From Stenopsyche tienmushanensis (lineage: Eukaryota; Arthropoda; Insecta; Trichoptera; Stenopsychidae), in NCBI GenBank assembly GCA_008973525.1, contig WACJ01000125.1, positions 496,001 to 560,000 on the forward strand: a DNA stretch of 64,000 nt, in the 5' to 3' direction. Position numbers and translations under genes: made by a program. The notes beneath the pieces were generated by a model, which ran no database searches, was not told the origin of the DNA, and saw nothing but the letters and a program-made list of their open reading frames with translations. Of the stretch, positions 13,153-21,752 are shown piece by piece; position 1 is the stretch's first letter; every line of letters starts with the position of its first letter.

Positions 13153-14768
13153 TTTTTTTTTTTTTTTTTTTTTTTTTCTGTGGGCGAGAAAATCTTCGCA
13201 AGACGCCCAGTGAAGCTGGGCAGTGTAGGATTCACGATTGTTCGGTCGTGCCTGCCCACTAAACCCGCCCTTGTCCTTCTCTGTCCTCCTGGTATTGTTT
13301 TCCACATTGCTTCGGGAGGACAGGTAGTCTGGCCTTAGGTGATTGGCCCTATTCTATTGTTGGAGAGGCTGTTGCGCTCTGCGTCTCTCTCTTTCACTGC
13401 CCTCTTTGGCGCTCAGAATCTCTTCCACGTATTCGCTCCAAAGGTCCCAGTTCTTCTTGCTCTCCATCATGCTGTGGATCATGTTGTTGGCGTTGAGCTC
13501 GGCTACCCCGAGTGCTTGTTTCAGCAATTTCCTCTGGGGTGCCCAAGCCTCACAGCTAATGATGGTGTGCTCTGCATCATCGACCTCCGCTTGGCAGTGG
13601 TGGCAATTGGCAGATGTTTCCTTGCCAATCCGCTTTAGGTACGCTCCGAAACATCCATGTCCGGTGAGCGCCTGAGTTAAGCGGTAGGTTGTTTCGCCGT
13701 ATTTTCTGGCCCTCCACCGACTTACGACCGGTATAAGTCGATGGGTCCATCTTCCTTTTGTGGACTGATCCCATCTCTGTTGCCAGGCTTCCTTCAGTTT
13801 CTGTTCATGTTTGTTGCGGTTTTTGGGATCTTCATAGTCCAAGGCCCTCTTTTTTGCTAGGAGGTCCAGCGGCGGGATTCCTGCAATCACGAGCACCGCA
13901 TCTTCTGATACTGTTCTATATGCTGTGGTGACTCGGAGCGTTCCCTGTCGCTGGACCCCAGCCAGTTTTTTCCTATAGCTCTCGTGACGGAGTGATTCGT
14001 ACCATATCGGGGCACCGTACAGAAGTATTGAATGGATAACCTCATTTATGATTTTCCTTCTGCACGGCTTTGGCCCTCCGACATTGGGCATGAGCCGTCC
14101 GAGCTCACTGACCACCTTCTGCGCCTTCTGCGCAGTTGCTTCTATGTGTCTTCTGAAGGTCAGCTTGTTGTCCAAGAGGATCCCGAGGTATCTCAGCGAT
14201 TTGCTGTATTCCACCTCGTGACCGTTCACAACAAGCTTTTTGACCCTCGGTCTCCTTCTCCTGCTGCATATCATTGCCTCCGTTTTCTCCACCGCTAGCT
14301 GTAGGCGATTCTCACGCATCCACGCGTTTATCCTGGCGAGGGCTTCGTTGCCCTTCGCTTCCATGTCCCACGGATGTTGGGCTGTCACCAGCAGCGCGAC
14401 GTCGTCTGCGAAGGCAATGAGTTGTGCTCCTACTGGCATCTTGACCTCTAGTAGGCTATTGTACAGGACATTCCACAGGGTGGGTCCCAGGACGGACCCC
14501 TGTGGAACACCCATCTCCAGTTTCCTTTCTGTGTCGGTTTCATCGTGATGAACACGTCGGTTTCTGAGATAGTCGCTGACGAGCTCCTCGGCGTACTCAG
14601 GAACTTCGAAGTTTCTTCTGAGCGCATCAGCGATTAGTTCCCAGCTGGCAGTGTTAAACGCATTTTTTATGTCCAGCGTGATCATCACGACGTCTCTGCT
14701 CCTTTTGACCGTGCCGATCCACGCCTTTCGGATTATGTCTACTACTCTCTGCACCGCTCCTAGCGTGG
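13153..14768 (-). mobile_element. R1-like LINE (LINE B), 5' truncated, nested in LINE A
   Basis: On the minus strand the element ends with a 3' UTR and a poly(A) tail, seen on the + strand as a T-run at about 13153-13178. It is truncated at the 5' end at about 14768, inside the reverse-transcriptase domain. A 12-base duplication (AACCTGAGAACC) lies on each side. It belongs to the same family as the fragments at 53707-54498 and 58818-59285, sharing the GCFGAYLKRIGKET-type zinc-knuckle region. The long uninterrupted frame suggests that this insertion is much younger than LINE A. Confidence 0.92.
13354..14754 (-). CDS. Truncated LINE B ORF2: reverse transcriptase and CCHC-like tail
   Basis: Open for 466 residues without a stop. 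Motifs in order: TLDIKNAFNTASW (RT motif with the first catalytic Asp), GVPQGSVLGPTLWN, LIAFADDVALLV with the catalytic Asp pair, LRYLGILLDNKLTF, then a C-terminal GHGCFGAYLKRIGKE and a Cys/His group CHHCQAEVDDAEHTIISC. The endonuclease domain and the start of the RT domain are missing through 5' truncation, so the methionine given is only the first in frame. It is therefore a remnant, not a working gene, although it has not accumulated stops. Confidence 0.88.
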   Translation of the reverse strand: MQRVVDIIRKAWIGTVKRSRDVVMITLDIKNAFNTASWELIADALRRNFEVPEYAEELVSDYLRNRRVHHDETDTERKLEMGVPQGSVLGPTLWNVLYNSLLEVKMPVGAQLIAFADDVALLVTAQHPWDMEAKGNEALARINAWMRENRLQLAVEKTEAMICSRRRRPRVKKLVVNGHEVEYSKSLRYLGILLDNKLTFRRHIEATAQKAQKVVSELGRLMPNVGGPKPCRRKIINEVIHSILLYGAPIWYESLRHESYRKKLAGVQRQGTLRVTTAYRTVSEDAVLVIAGIPPLDLLAKKRALDYEDPKNRNKHEQKLKEAWQQRWDQSTKGRWTHRLIPVVSRWRARKYGETTYRLTQALTGHGCFGAYLKRIGKETSANCHHCQAEVDDAEHTIISCEAWAPQRKLLKQALGVAELNANNMIHSMMESKKNWDLWSEYVEEILSAKEGSERERRRAQQPLQQ

Positions 14769-14780
14769 AACCTGAGAACC
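14769..14780 (+). repeat. Target-site duplication, right copy, of LINE B
   Basis: AACCTGAGAACC, identical to 13141-13152; LINE A sequence continues directly after it. Confidence 0.88.
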
Positions 14781-15264
14781 TGGGTAGACAGAAAGCACGG
14801 TCAACTGTGCTACCACTTGACCCAGGTTCTCACCGGGCACGGCTGTTTTAGTAGCTACCTACACAAAATAGGCAAAGAGATCGGCCCAGAGTGCCACTAC
14901 TACAAAGCAGAGTACGACGATGCACATACGACATTTGTCTGCCCAGCATGGAGCACTGAAAGGGACATCCTACGGGAGGAACTGGGAATCAGCTCGCTCT
15001 CACCTAGCAACACGGCACCTTCGATTCTAACGGATACTAGGACATGGAATGCGTGCTGCAAATACACGACGTTTGCTAAGCGGCGGAAGGAGGATGTTGA
15101 ATGACAAATGGAAATCTCGTGAGGGACACATCGCTTCCACTCTTATGCAATACTTAATCAGTAGCCGGGTGGCAGGCGAAGAGGAGGGGAATTTAGTGGG
15201 TAAAAATCTCACACTACCACCAGAATGGTGGTGTCTTTTGAAGATTCCCCCCTTCGCAAAAAAA

Positions 15265-15282
15265 AGATATAAATTATAATAA
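15265..15282 (+). repeat. Target-site duplication, right copy, of LINE A
   Basis: AGATATAAATTATAATAA, identical to 11944-11961, immediately after the A-run that ends LINE A. Confidence 0.85.
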
Positions 15283-16088
15283 AAACATGTACAAGTGTTT
15301 ATAAGAAAATAAATACATAATTCAAAATAAAAATATAGCATTTGGATTAAAATGAAAATAGACTCTAATAACTAATCCTTTATTTATTAAAAAAAATGTT
15401 TTTTTGAGTATGATATTTTTTCCGATATTGATCCATTGATTCAAACAAGTCCAAGATTCCAATATTTGCTTTTGGCATGCAAATTCACAGTAACAATCTG
15501 TGATTCAATATTGCCAAAGTGGATTTGACAATAAACTTTATTAAAAATGTATCTATACTTGATCCGTGATAAGATAATTTTCGGTAATTATTGGTATTTT
15601 TTCCAATTTACTGATAATTACCAATGGTACTTTTTGAGGAATTTGCCGATAAACCGATAAACCCATAAATCGGTAATGCAAGCCCTAATATAGCTGTTTA
15701 TACTAAAATTTGCAAATAATAAAATTAAAAACATTCCTAATATTACTCATACACTTAATAAGATATTCAATTCGGTTTTTTAAAAATTACTTAAAAAGAA
15801 AACAATATGATTGCAAAATTTCACTTTGGAACATGAAATTATAAAATTAAAACATACCTAAAACAACAAAATGATATAAATATAAAATTAAGTATCCTTA
15901 TGAATGTGACGTTATATGTAAAACTTATAAATAATATAAATTCTTGTAATTTAAATATTAACTCCTAAAACAAAAAAGGTCAAAGTGGTCGTTGACTCCC
16001 AAAATGTAATGAATTTTATTGACGCTTGATTTGTCTTCATTCTGCCATTGGGTACTAAAGAAGCAAAATCATTTCTAATCATTTTAAA
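15283..16088. other. Intergenic DNA upstream of FAR2
   Basis: AT-rich, with no open frame I can support. Around 15570-15680 there is a patch rich in GGTAATTAT, CCGATA and ACCAAT-type words (for example CCGATAAACCGATAAACCC) that looks like a decayed tandem or inverted repeat. The FAR2 promoter should lie near the right end; no TATA box was singled out. Confidence 0.35.
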
Positions 16089-19000
16089 ATGTCTTTGGAC
16101 AAAAATTTAAATGGCTATCAATTTCCATTGCCGGCAAATCCGACACCGGTGGCAGATTTTTATAAAGGAAAAAATATTTTAGTTACGGGCGCAACTGGTT
16201 TCATGGGAAAAGTGTTGATAGAGAAACTTTTATGGGCTTGTGAGGATATTGGAAACATTTACTTATTAATGAGACCCAAAAAGGATTACCATCCGAACGA
16301 GAGACTTCTGGAATTGATTTCACTCCCTGTAAGTTGTTTGAAATAGTAAATTATTTTATTAGATAATTTGAAATTTACATACTTTAAAATTTGCGTAATC
16401 TTTTAAGATTCATTATTTACTATGCGATGAATATTAGTCACTATTAATTCTGTATAAATTATCCTTTTTGATATCATGCTTTAATATAATGATCATGTTA
16501 TTAAAATTATACCATTTTTTAGATATTCGAAAGGCTGAAAAAACGAAATCCAAAATGCTTAAGTAAGCTTAAACCTATATCGGCAGATATGTCAGTGAAA
16601 AATCTTGGAATCAGCTTGAAAGATAGAGAAGAATTAGAATCATCGGTATCTATAATATTTCATGTGGCGTCATCAGTAAGATTTAAGGATCCTATTAAAA
16701 AAGCAGTTTTATTAAACGTACGAGGAACAGAAGATATTATAAATCTTGCAAAAAATATGAAAAAATTGAAGGTGAATATTTACACTCAATATTTATATCA
16801 TCACGATTAGGGAATCCAATTTCGAACAGTTTTAGGTGTTCATGAATCCCGGGATTAATAAACGTAATCCCGAAAAATTCGGGATTGAAATTTTTATCTA
16901 ATAGAAATCGTACATCTTAGCAGCACGTTGAAGGTTACTAAATTCTCACCGAAATCTGGACGCTTGGAAACAGTAGCGTAACTACTAATTGGCGAACTTA
17001 GGCGACGCCTATGGCCAGTAACTGTCTAATCACACGTACATATATGTTTTTCAAATTGTTATATTAACCTTTCCCTACCGGTGATGTATTTACTACACCT
17101 CGATTCTAATAATGGGAATATCGATATGAAATATAATAGATACGGGCTTCAAAATTTTTGTATTCCTCCGTAATATAATTACGAATCACATCGAAGTATT
17201 ATAGTATATAAGTATTCATCTGCAGCTACGGAAATAAATAATTTGTCGGGAAATCGGGAATTTTGCGAGTTTTAGTCCGTGTCTCAGCAGATAGGAATTT
17301 TATCAGTCACATTGATGGTGTTATACGAAAATGGGGATTCACGCGGTCATCAACTCAAACTAGCATTTAAATATCTGATGATGATACCTCCAACGAGTGT
17401 GGAGGCTGAGGGTGCATTTTCAGCAGCAAGTTGCCTGGCTACGAAAATCAGATCCAGACTAAATGACGAAAAACTCGATGTTTAATGTTACTTGGGGCTT
17501 ATTTTCAAAATAATATTTGAATTTTTTAGATCTCGGGATGGTTTAATGCAATCCCGAAACCCCGGGATTGAAATTTTTGCTCGGGATTGGATTTCCTAAT
17601 CACGATCATCTCTTTTGCAATAAAGATCTCTCTAAATTATTCATCTCGTCTTGCTTGTTCATATATTTAAATCGTTGTGGGATAATATAACTTTTATCAA
17701 ATCTTATATATTTATTTTAAATTCCATATTTAAAAAAAATACATACTTAGGTTTTAATCTACGTGTCTACAACATATTCTAATTGTGAAAGAACGAACAT
17801 AGAAGAAAAAATATTTCCGTCTGGGATGAACTGGAAAAATATAATTAATATTGCAGAAACATGTGATGAGCATACGCTTAATATACTCACTCCAAAGTAA
17901 GATATAAAGTAGAATTAATCTTTAAAAAATATTCAATTCCTTTTGTTAAAATTCAAATTCTCACCATATATTTTACAATATTTTTTTTTCATATTTGCCA
18001 AAATGTTTTTTTTTTACATAAAAATTTATTATATTGCTATGAAAATGGCAAAAGATTTTTATTTAAAACAGTATAGTTTATATTTAATTTAAGATTGCTC
18101 GAAAAGAAGCCCAACACATACATTTTGACAAAATTTTTAGCAGAAAATGCTATATATGATAATGCTGCAACTTTACCAACAATCATCTTGCGGCCTTCCA
18201 TTGGTAAGATTTCTTCGATGATTTCATATTTATATATTTTTTTTAATGAATCAATAAATTTCATTCCAATACGTTTAGTTGCATATTGTATAAAAGAACC
18301 GATTCCTGGATGGATGGATAGCTTAAATGGACCTGCTGGCTTAGCGGCGGCAATATATTCTGGAGTCCTTCATGTCATATATGGAGATACTAAATGCCTG
18401 CCAAATTATGTTCCTTGTGACTACTCAATTAATGGAATTATTCTTGCTGCCTGGTACAGGGGTATTACTAATACAAAAGATTGGTATTATTTTATTAGTT
18501 TCAATTAATTTTATTAGATGTTCCCATAAGCTTGATCTAATTTTACAAAATTCTTCTGACACCCTCGGAAACCCCCTCAGCTAATGTACATTAGCTGAGG
18601 GGATTTCCATGATCGTACAGATCAAAGAAAGCCCCGGTTACGCATTTATCTTCAAAAATCCCTAAAAGATGACGGAGTGGTTACAAGGTCTGTGTGTCCA
18701 AACGGTTCGCTTTTCGGACCGCTGACATTACTAACGAGTGCCTCGCGATTGAATTGTATCTTCAGAACGATTACGAACTCTCATTACAAAACCAAGTTGT
18801 TTGAAGAAGACTGATCGGATGGGTTGTTTAAATTTGTTGTTTTTATTTATTGCGGGCTTATGCTAACTGGGTCGGTCCAATGTTTAAGTGATAACAAAGA
18901 AAAGATATTAAACAACTTAGTATCTATTATAAAAATGGACAGTCAAGTAAAAAAAAAAATCATGTGCAACTCTCGACTGGATTCTTGCCCAATTCTTGCC

Positions 19001-20757
19001 CCAAGCCCAATTGCGCCCGTGGCGGGCGCCTACTTTGCTACTCCCTTGTTACGGGTCTGAGTTTATTCACCAAAGCTGACCTCTTTTGATGTATAACTGC
19101 ATTGAATTTATCCAGCTATTGATAGTACACCTCAGCCAAAACTATCTGATCTTGTGACAATACTTTTAACCAAATTATTCCTTTAGATTCTTACCATGCA
19201 CATAATAGTACTTTTCTAAAAGCATTAACTGTTTAGGGGTTGAAATAATCTTTTTTCCACGCTCTAACCATTGTTTTTTCCCCTTCACATTTGAACAGAA
19301 ACCCAATATCTCATCACCACTTACTAAATCACGAAGAAATGGGCTTAATAGTTCTTTTTTTCCAATAATCTGTTGATATTAAGCCGTTAGATCAAGTTGC
19401 GGTCGATCATTGGGTATAGGATCCAAACATCTTATTTTTTATCTTGTCCAACTTCTTTAGGATCCTCTGAGTATTGAAAAAATATCCAATTATCCTAAAA
19501 GAGTTAAACACATTTTTGTCTCAAGTCGACGACAATGTTGACGTTTCAAAACACGTCCCTAGTTAACAGACCGAAGGAGACTATTTTGAAGAGGGTACAT
19601 CGAAAAAAAAAAACGACATGACTTATGGGAACATCTAATATTTTCCATTATAAAATAACACACTTTTAATCTATAATCGACTAATAGATAATATGTATTA
19701 CAGTCTTATTATGAACGGTGCTGGACATAGTAAAGATTATTCATTTGAATTCTTGATGGAATGTGTTGAAAATTCACCAAACATTGAGCCCTTAAATCGA
19801 ATGCTATGGTTTCCCACCTTTACAACCACAAAATATAAATTCATATATTACTTTATATTGATATTTACACAACTATTACCTGGAATATTTTTTGATATAA
19901 TATTTCGTCTTCGAGGAATCAATTTTAGGTAAAATAGCTTTTATTATTTTAAATCTGAACCTTAATATCAATGTACCATTGCATCATTTTTGCTAAATGT
20001 TCTTATTTAAGAACATCATCTTATCTCATATCAATAACTCAAAATATGCTTATATTATATATAAGTCTTACATTATATGTTCATATTATAATGTTAATTT
20101 TGGATCATGCGTCACGTAAAACGATTTTCCCATGTTGTTCTATGATCCGAAGAGTACGATATTTATTTTGTTACTGTACAATCGTGATTTGAATTCTAGA
20201 AGTTATTATATATTTTTTTATAACTTGATATTATTTGTTTTGATTCTAGCCTAATGCGTTTGTACCGGCAGCTTTTTGTAGCAAATGATGCTTTATATCA
20301 TTTTCTTTGCAATCAATGGGACATATCAATTGAAAACTACAAATCAATGATCAACATTTTAACGCCTGAGGACAAAAACACATTTCCATACATATTAGAA
20401 GATGGAAACAACATTGAGATTATACGCATCGGTTCAATTGGCTTGAAAAAATACATTTTCAAAGATGATACTAGTGAAGCGGCAATAAAAACTGCCAAAA
20501 TGAAATTTAAAAGGTTTTTTATTCTGATATATAAAATTAAACTGTAGTAGAAAAAATATACTTTTAATTTTCTTGGGATCATTTCAAAGAAAATTATACT
20601 TACAAATAATTATGATTAATTCCAAAAATCTTTACTTTTCAGGATGTTCTGGATACATCGAATAACTAAATTTTGTTTCATTTCATTAGTATTATGGATT
20701 TTGATGAAAACCACTTTTAAATATATTGTTCCTGTTATGATCGCATACCTATTGTAA
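16089..20757 (+). CDS. Fatty acyl-CoA reductase, array copy 2 (FAR2)
   Basis: Same reaction and domain order as FAR1. Exons: 16089-16328, 16523-16771, 17751-17896, 18094-18203, 18279-18483, 19704-19928, 20250-20513, 20643-20757; 517 residues. TGATGFMG is at residues 33-40 and the catalytic YxxxK is YILTK at 221-225. The motif after the third splice acceptor reads VSTTYSNCE, where the other copies have YCNCD or a close variant. Exon 6 is one codon shorter than in the other copies (225 against 228 bases). Introns 2 and 5 have grown by insertion of a hAT relic (16808-17598) and a mariner relic (18515-19637). Neither disturbs the splice sites, so the gene reads as functional. The nearest relative in the array is FAR1. 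Confidence 0.92.
16808..17598 (+). mobile_element. Non-autonomous hAT element with 8-bp duplication in FAR2 intron 2
   Basis: The element starts TAGGGAATCCAAT and ends ATTGGATTTCCTA, which are inverted repeats with one mismatch. It is flanked on both sides by the same 8 bases, ATCACGAT (16800-16807 and 17599-17606), the hAT hallmark. Inside, 17279-17485 encodes a remnant of the hAT C-terminal dimerisation domain (LAFKYLMMIPPTSVEAEGAFS, KIRSRLNDEKLD). CCCGGGATT-rich subterminal repeats lie near both ends. A related piece is at 38153. Confidence 0.9.
17064..17215. repeat. piggyBac-type MITE fragment nested in the hAT element
   Basis: TTAACCTTTCCCTACCGG at 17064 is followed by GATGTATTTACTACACCTCG. 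That segment, about 80 bp long, reappears near 30630 in an element ending GAAAGGGTTAA. The TTAA plus a C-rich end is typical of piggyBac-derived miniature elements. The right end is not defined. Confidence 0.5.
18567..18608. repeat. 42-base near-perfect palindrome
   Basis: Two adjoining 21-base arms (18567-18587 and 18588-18608) are reverse complements with a single mismatch. The core is CCCCTCAGCTAATGT followed by its complement. It sits inside the mariner relic next to the start of the dispersed repeat, and may be a fused pair of element ends. Confidence 0.85.
18600..19035 (+). repeat. Dispersed repeat, copy 1 (inverted relative to 29935-30445)
   Basis: About 430 bases match, in reverse complement, the region 29935-30445. 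Shared blocks include GGTCTGTGTGTCCAA, a CGCTTTTCGGACCG hairpin, GACTGATCGGATGGGTTGTT and CATGTGC-AACTCTCGAC. The match is diverged (many substitutions), so the two copies are old. It contains the short frame at 18824. Its origin is unknown. Confidence 0.7.
18824..19060 (+). CDS. Hypothetical small ORF with signal-peptide-like start
   Basis: A 78-residue frame inside the dispersed repeat begins MFKFVVFIYCGLMLTGSVQC, a charged start, hydrophobic core and small-residue end as in a secretory signal peptide. A Lys-rich stretch (DNKEKILNNL) follows. The counterpart in the other repeat copy (about 30200-30060, minus strand) is broken by stops, which argues against a conserved gene. The latter half looks like frame run-on. 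It could be a relic of the first exon of a small secreted-protein gene that was duplicated. No function is assigned. Confidence 0.2.
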   Translation: MFKFVVFIYCGLMLTGSVQCLSDNKEKILNNLVSIIKMDSQVKKKIMCNSRLDSCPILAPSPIAPVAGAYFATPLLRV

Positions 20758-20887
20758 TTTAAAAAAAATGGTATTGTCTGATATTGGCATTTTTTTGTAT
20801 ACAAATACACTTTTTCAGATAAGAATATGAATCTATAACTTAGTATTAAGATTATTATTAATTTGTTAATGAATTAGATATATTAGA

Positions 20888-21237
20888 CTGAGAGCTGGCA
20901 GCATAAATTGAGGGTCATCTAACATATATGAATAATTTAATAGTTGCGTTCTGGCGTGTTTCTGGACTATCATTATGACAGTCTGGCGACTGATTGCTGT
21001 TGGGTTTGGGAAGGGAGGGGTTTGAAATCTAGTGAAAATTCAACATAATTAAGCTATTTGCTGCTTGTTAAAATAGTACCAGACTGGTTCAAACTTGCTG
21101 AAGTCAACCACAACAAAAAGTTGGCCCAACGGCACTCAGTCGCCAGACTGTCATAATGATAGTCCAGAAACACGCCAAAACACAACTATTAAATTATTCA
21201 CATATGTTAAATGACCCTCCATTTATGCATCCAGCTT
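20888..21237. mobile_element. Foldback MITE with inverted repeats over 100 bp
   Basis: The left end (CTGAGAGCTGGCAGCATAAA, then GAGGGTCATCTAACATAT and on to TCTGGCGACTGA, to about 20993) is repeated inverted at the right end (about 21135-21237), with scattered mismatches. Between them is a unique centre of about 140 bp with GGGAAGGGAGGGG. There is no coding sequence. A second, half copy lies at 11612-11911 in the opposite orientation. Confidence 0.8.
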
Positions 21238-21752
21238 TCGGTATAAATGTATTGTTTAATCCTAACATCTTAAATAAACGTTAATAAACAAAGATATATT
21301 CATTTAAATTAAAAGATTAGGCTATTTTGCATCGTTTAAATTTATTACAAAAAAGTATATATTTTTCTTATTTTGCCATGTCATCACTTTTTCAAATAAT
21401 AAATGTCATTTGCATGATTAATTGAAATGCATAGATGCAAAATATTAATGTATGATCTAATTACGTGAGGCTCTCTTGTATAATTTGATAAGTATCGATA
21501 CAACAAAACTGTATAACCTTGTTTTCTATGAACACATACTGTATCAAATGCATACTACAAAGTAATCAACCTGAAATATATTAACTCTTTGGGTCAATAA
21601 TATTATTTATTTCAAAAATCAAAAATGTTTTATAAGACTTATATTAGCATACAAAGTGTTTCATGTAAATTGGCACTTAATTGGAGTATAATAACCATTA
21701 CGTTCAGTTGGCGATTATTTTAATTCACGGATTGTCTAGGAAGGTAATCGCT
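21238..21752. other. Intergenic DNA between FAR2 and FAR3
   Basis: AT-rich, with no supportable frame. It should contain the FAR3 promoter and 5' UTR. The frame that begins at 21681 adds 24 residues upstream of the chosen FAR3 start; these have no counterpart in the other copies and are more likely 5' UTR. Confidence 0.35.

Larger units (their letters stand above)
11962..15264 (+). mobile_element. R1-like LINE (LINE A), 5' truncated and split by LINE B
   Basis: Non-LTR retrotransposon of the R1-like kind. Its 5' truncated start encodes KLVLIPKGKAPPGS and a GRSTIDVITQVVDT-like block of the reverse transcriptase. The catalytic-loop region follows at 12228-12701 (IAIDVKNAFNWA, AGVPQELTLGPALWN, VAFVDDVAILV). 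The frame is broken near 12690 and by several stops. LINE B interrupts it at 13153-14768. Its C-terminal zinc-knuckle part resumes at 14781 (LTGHGCFSSYLHKIGKE, ECHYYKAEYDDA) and it ends in a GATTCCCCCC-type 3' UTR and a short A-run at 15258-15265. An exact 18-base duplication flanks it. Without LINE B the copy is about 1.7 kb, and it is inactive. Confidence 0.9.
18515..19637 (-). mobile_element. Mariner relic in FAR2 intron 5, carrying a second repeat
   Basis: TA at 18515-18516 is followed by GATGTTCCCATAAG, and the same 14 bases occur inverted at 19622-19635 before TA at 19636-19637. Minus-strand frames around 19330-19190 read LVSGDEILGFC, GKKQWLERGKK and STPKQLMLLEK, matching the middle of mariner transposases (the SGDE block and the xxQWLxxGxxxxxTPK block). 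Stops and frameshifts are present. The left third (about 18560-19035) is not mariner but a separate dispersed repeat that seems to have inserted. Confidence 0.75.

Noticed and set aside
13339..14298. Several plus-strand frames over LINE B
   Set aside because: They are shadows of the minus-strand reverse-transcriptase frame, with no motifs of their own.
21681..21752. Upstream ATG giving FAR3 24 extra residues
   Set aside because: The extra residues have no counterpart in the other six copies, and the ATG at 21753 gives the shared N-terminal length.
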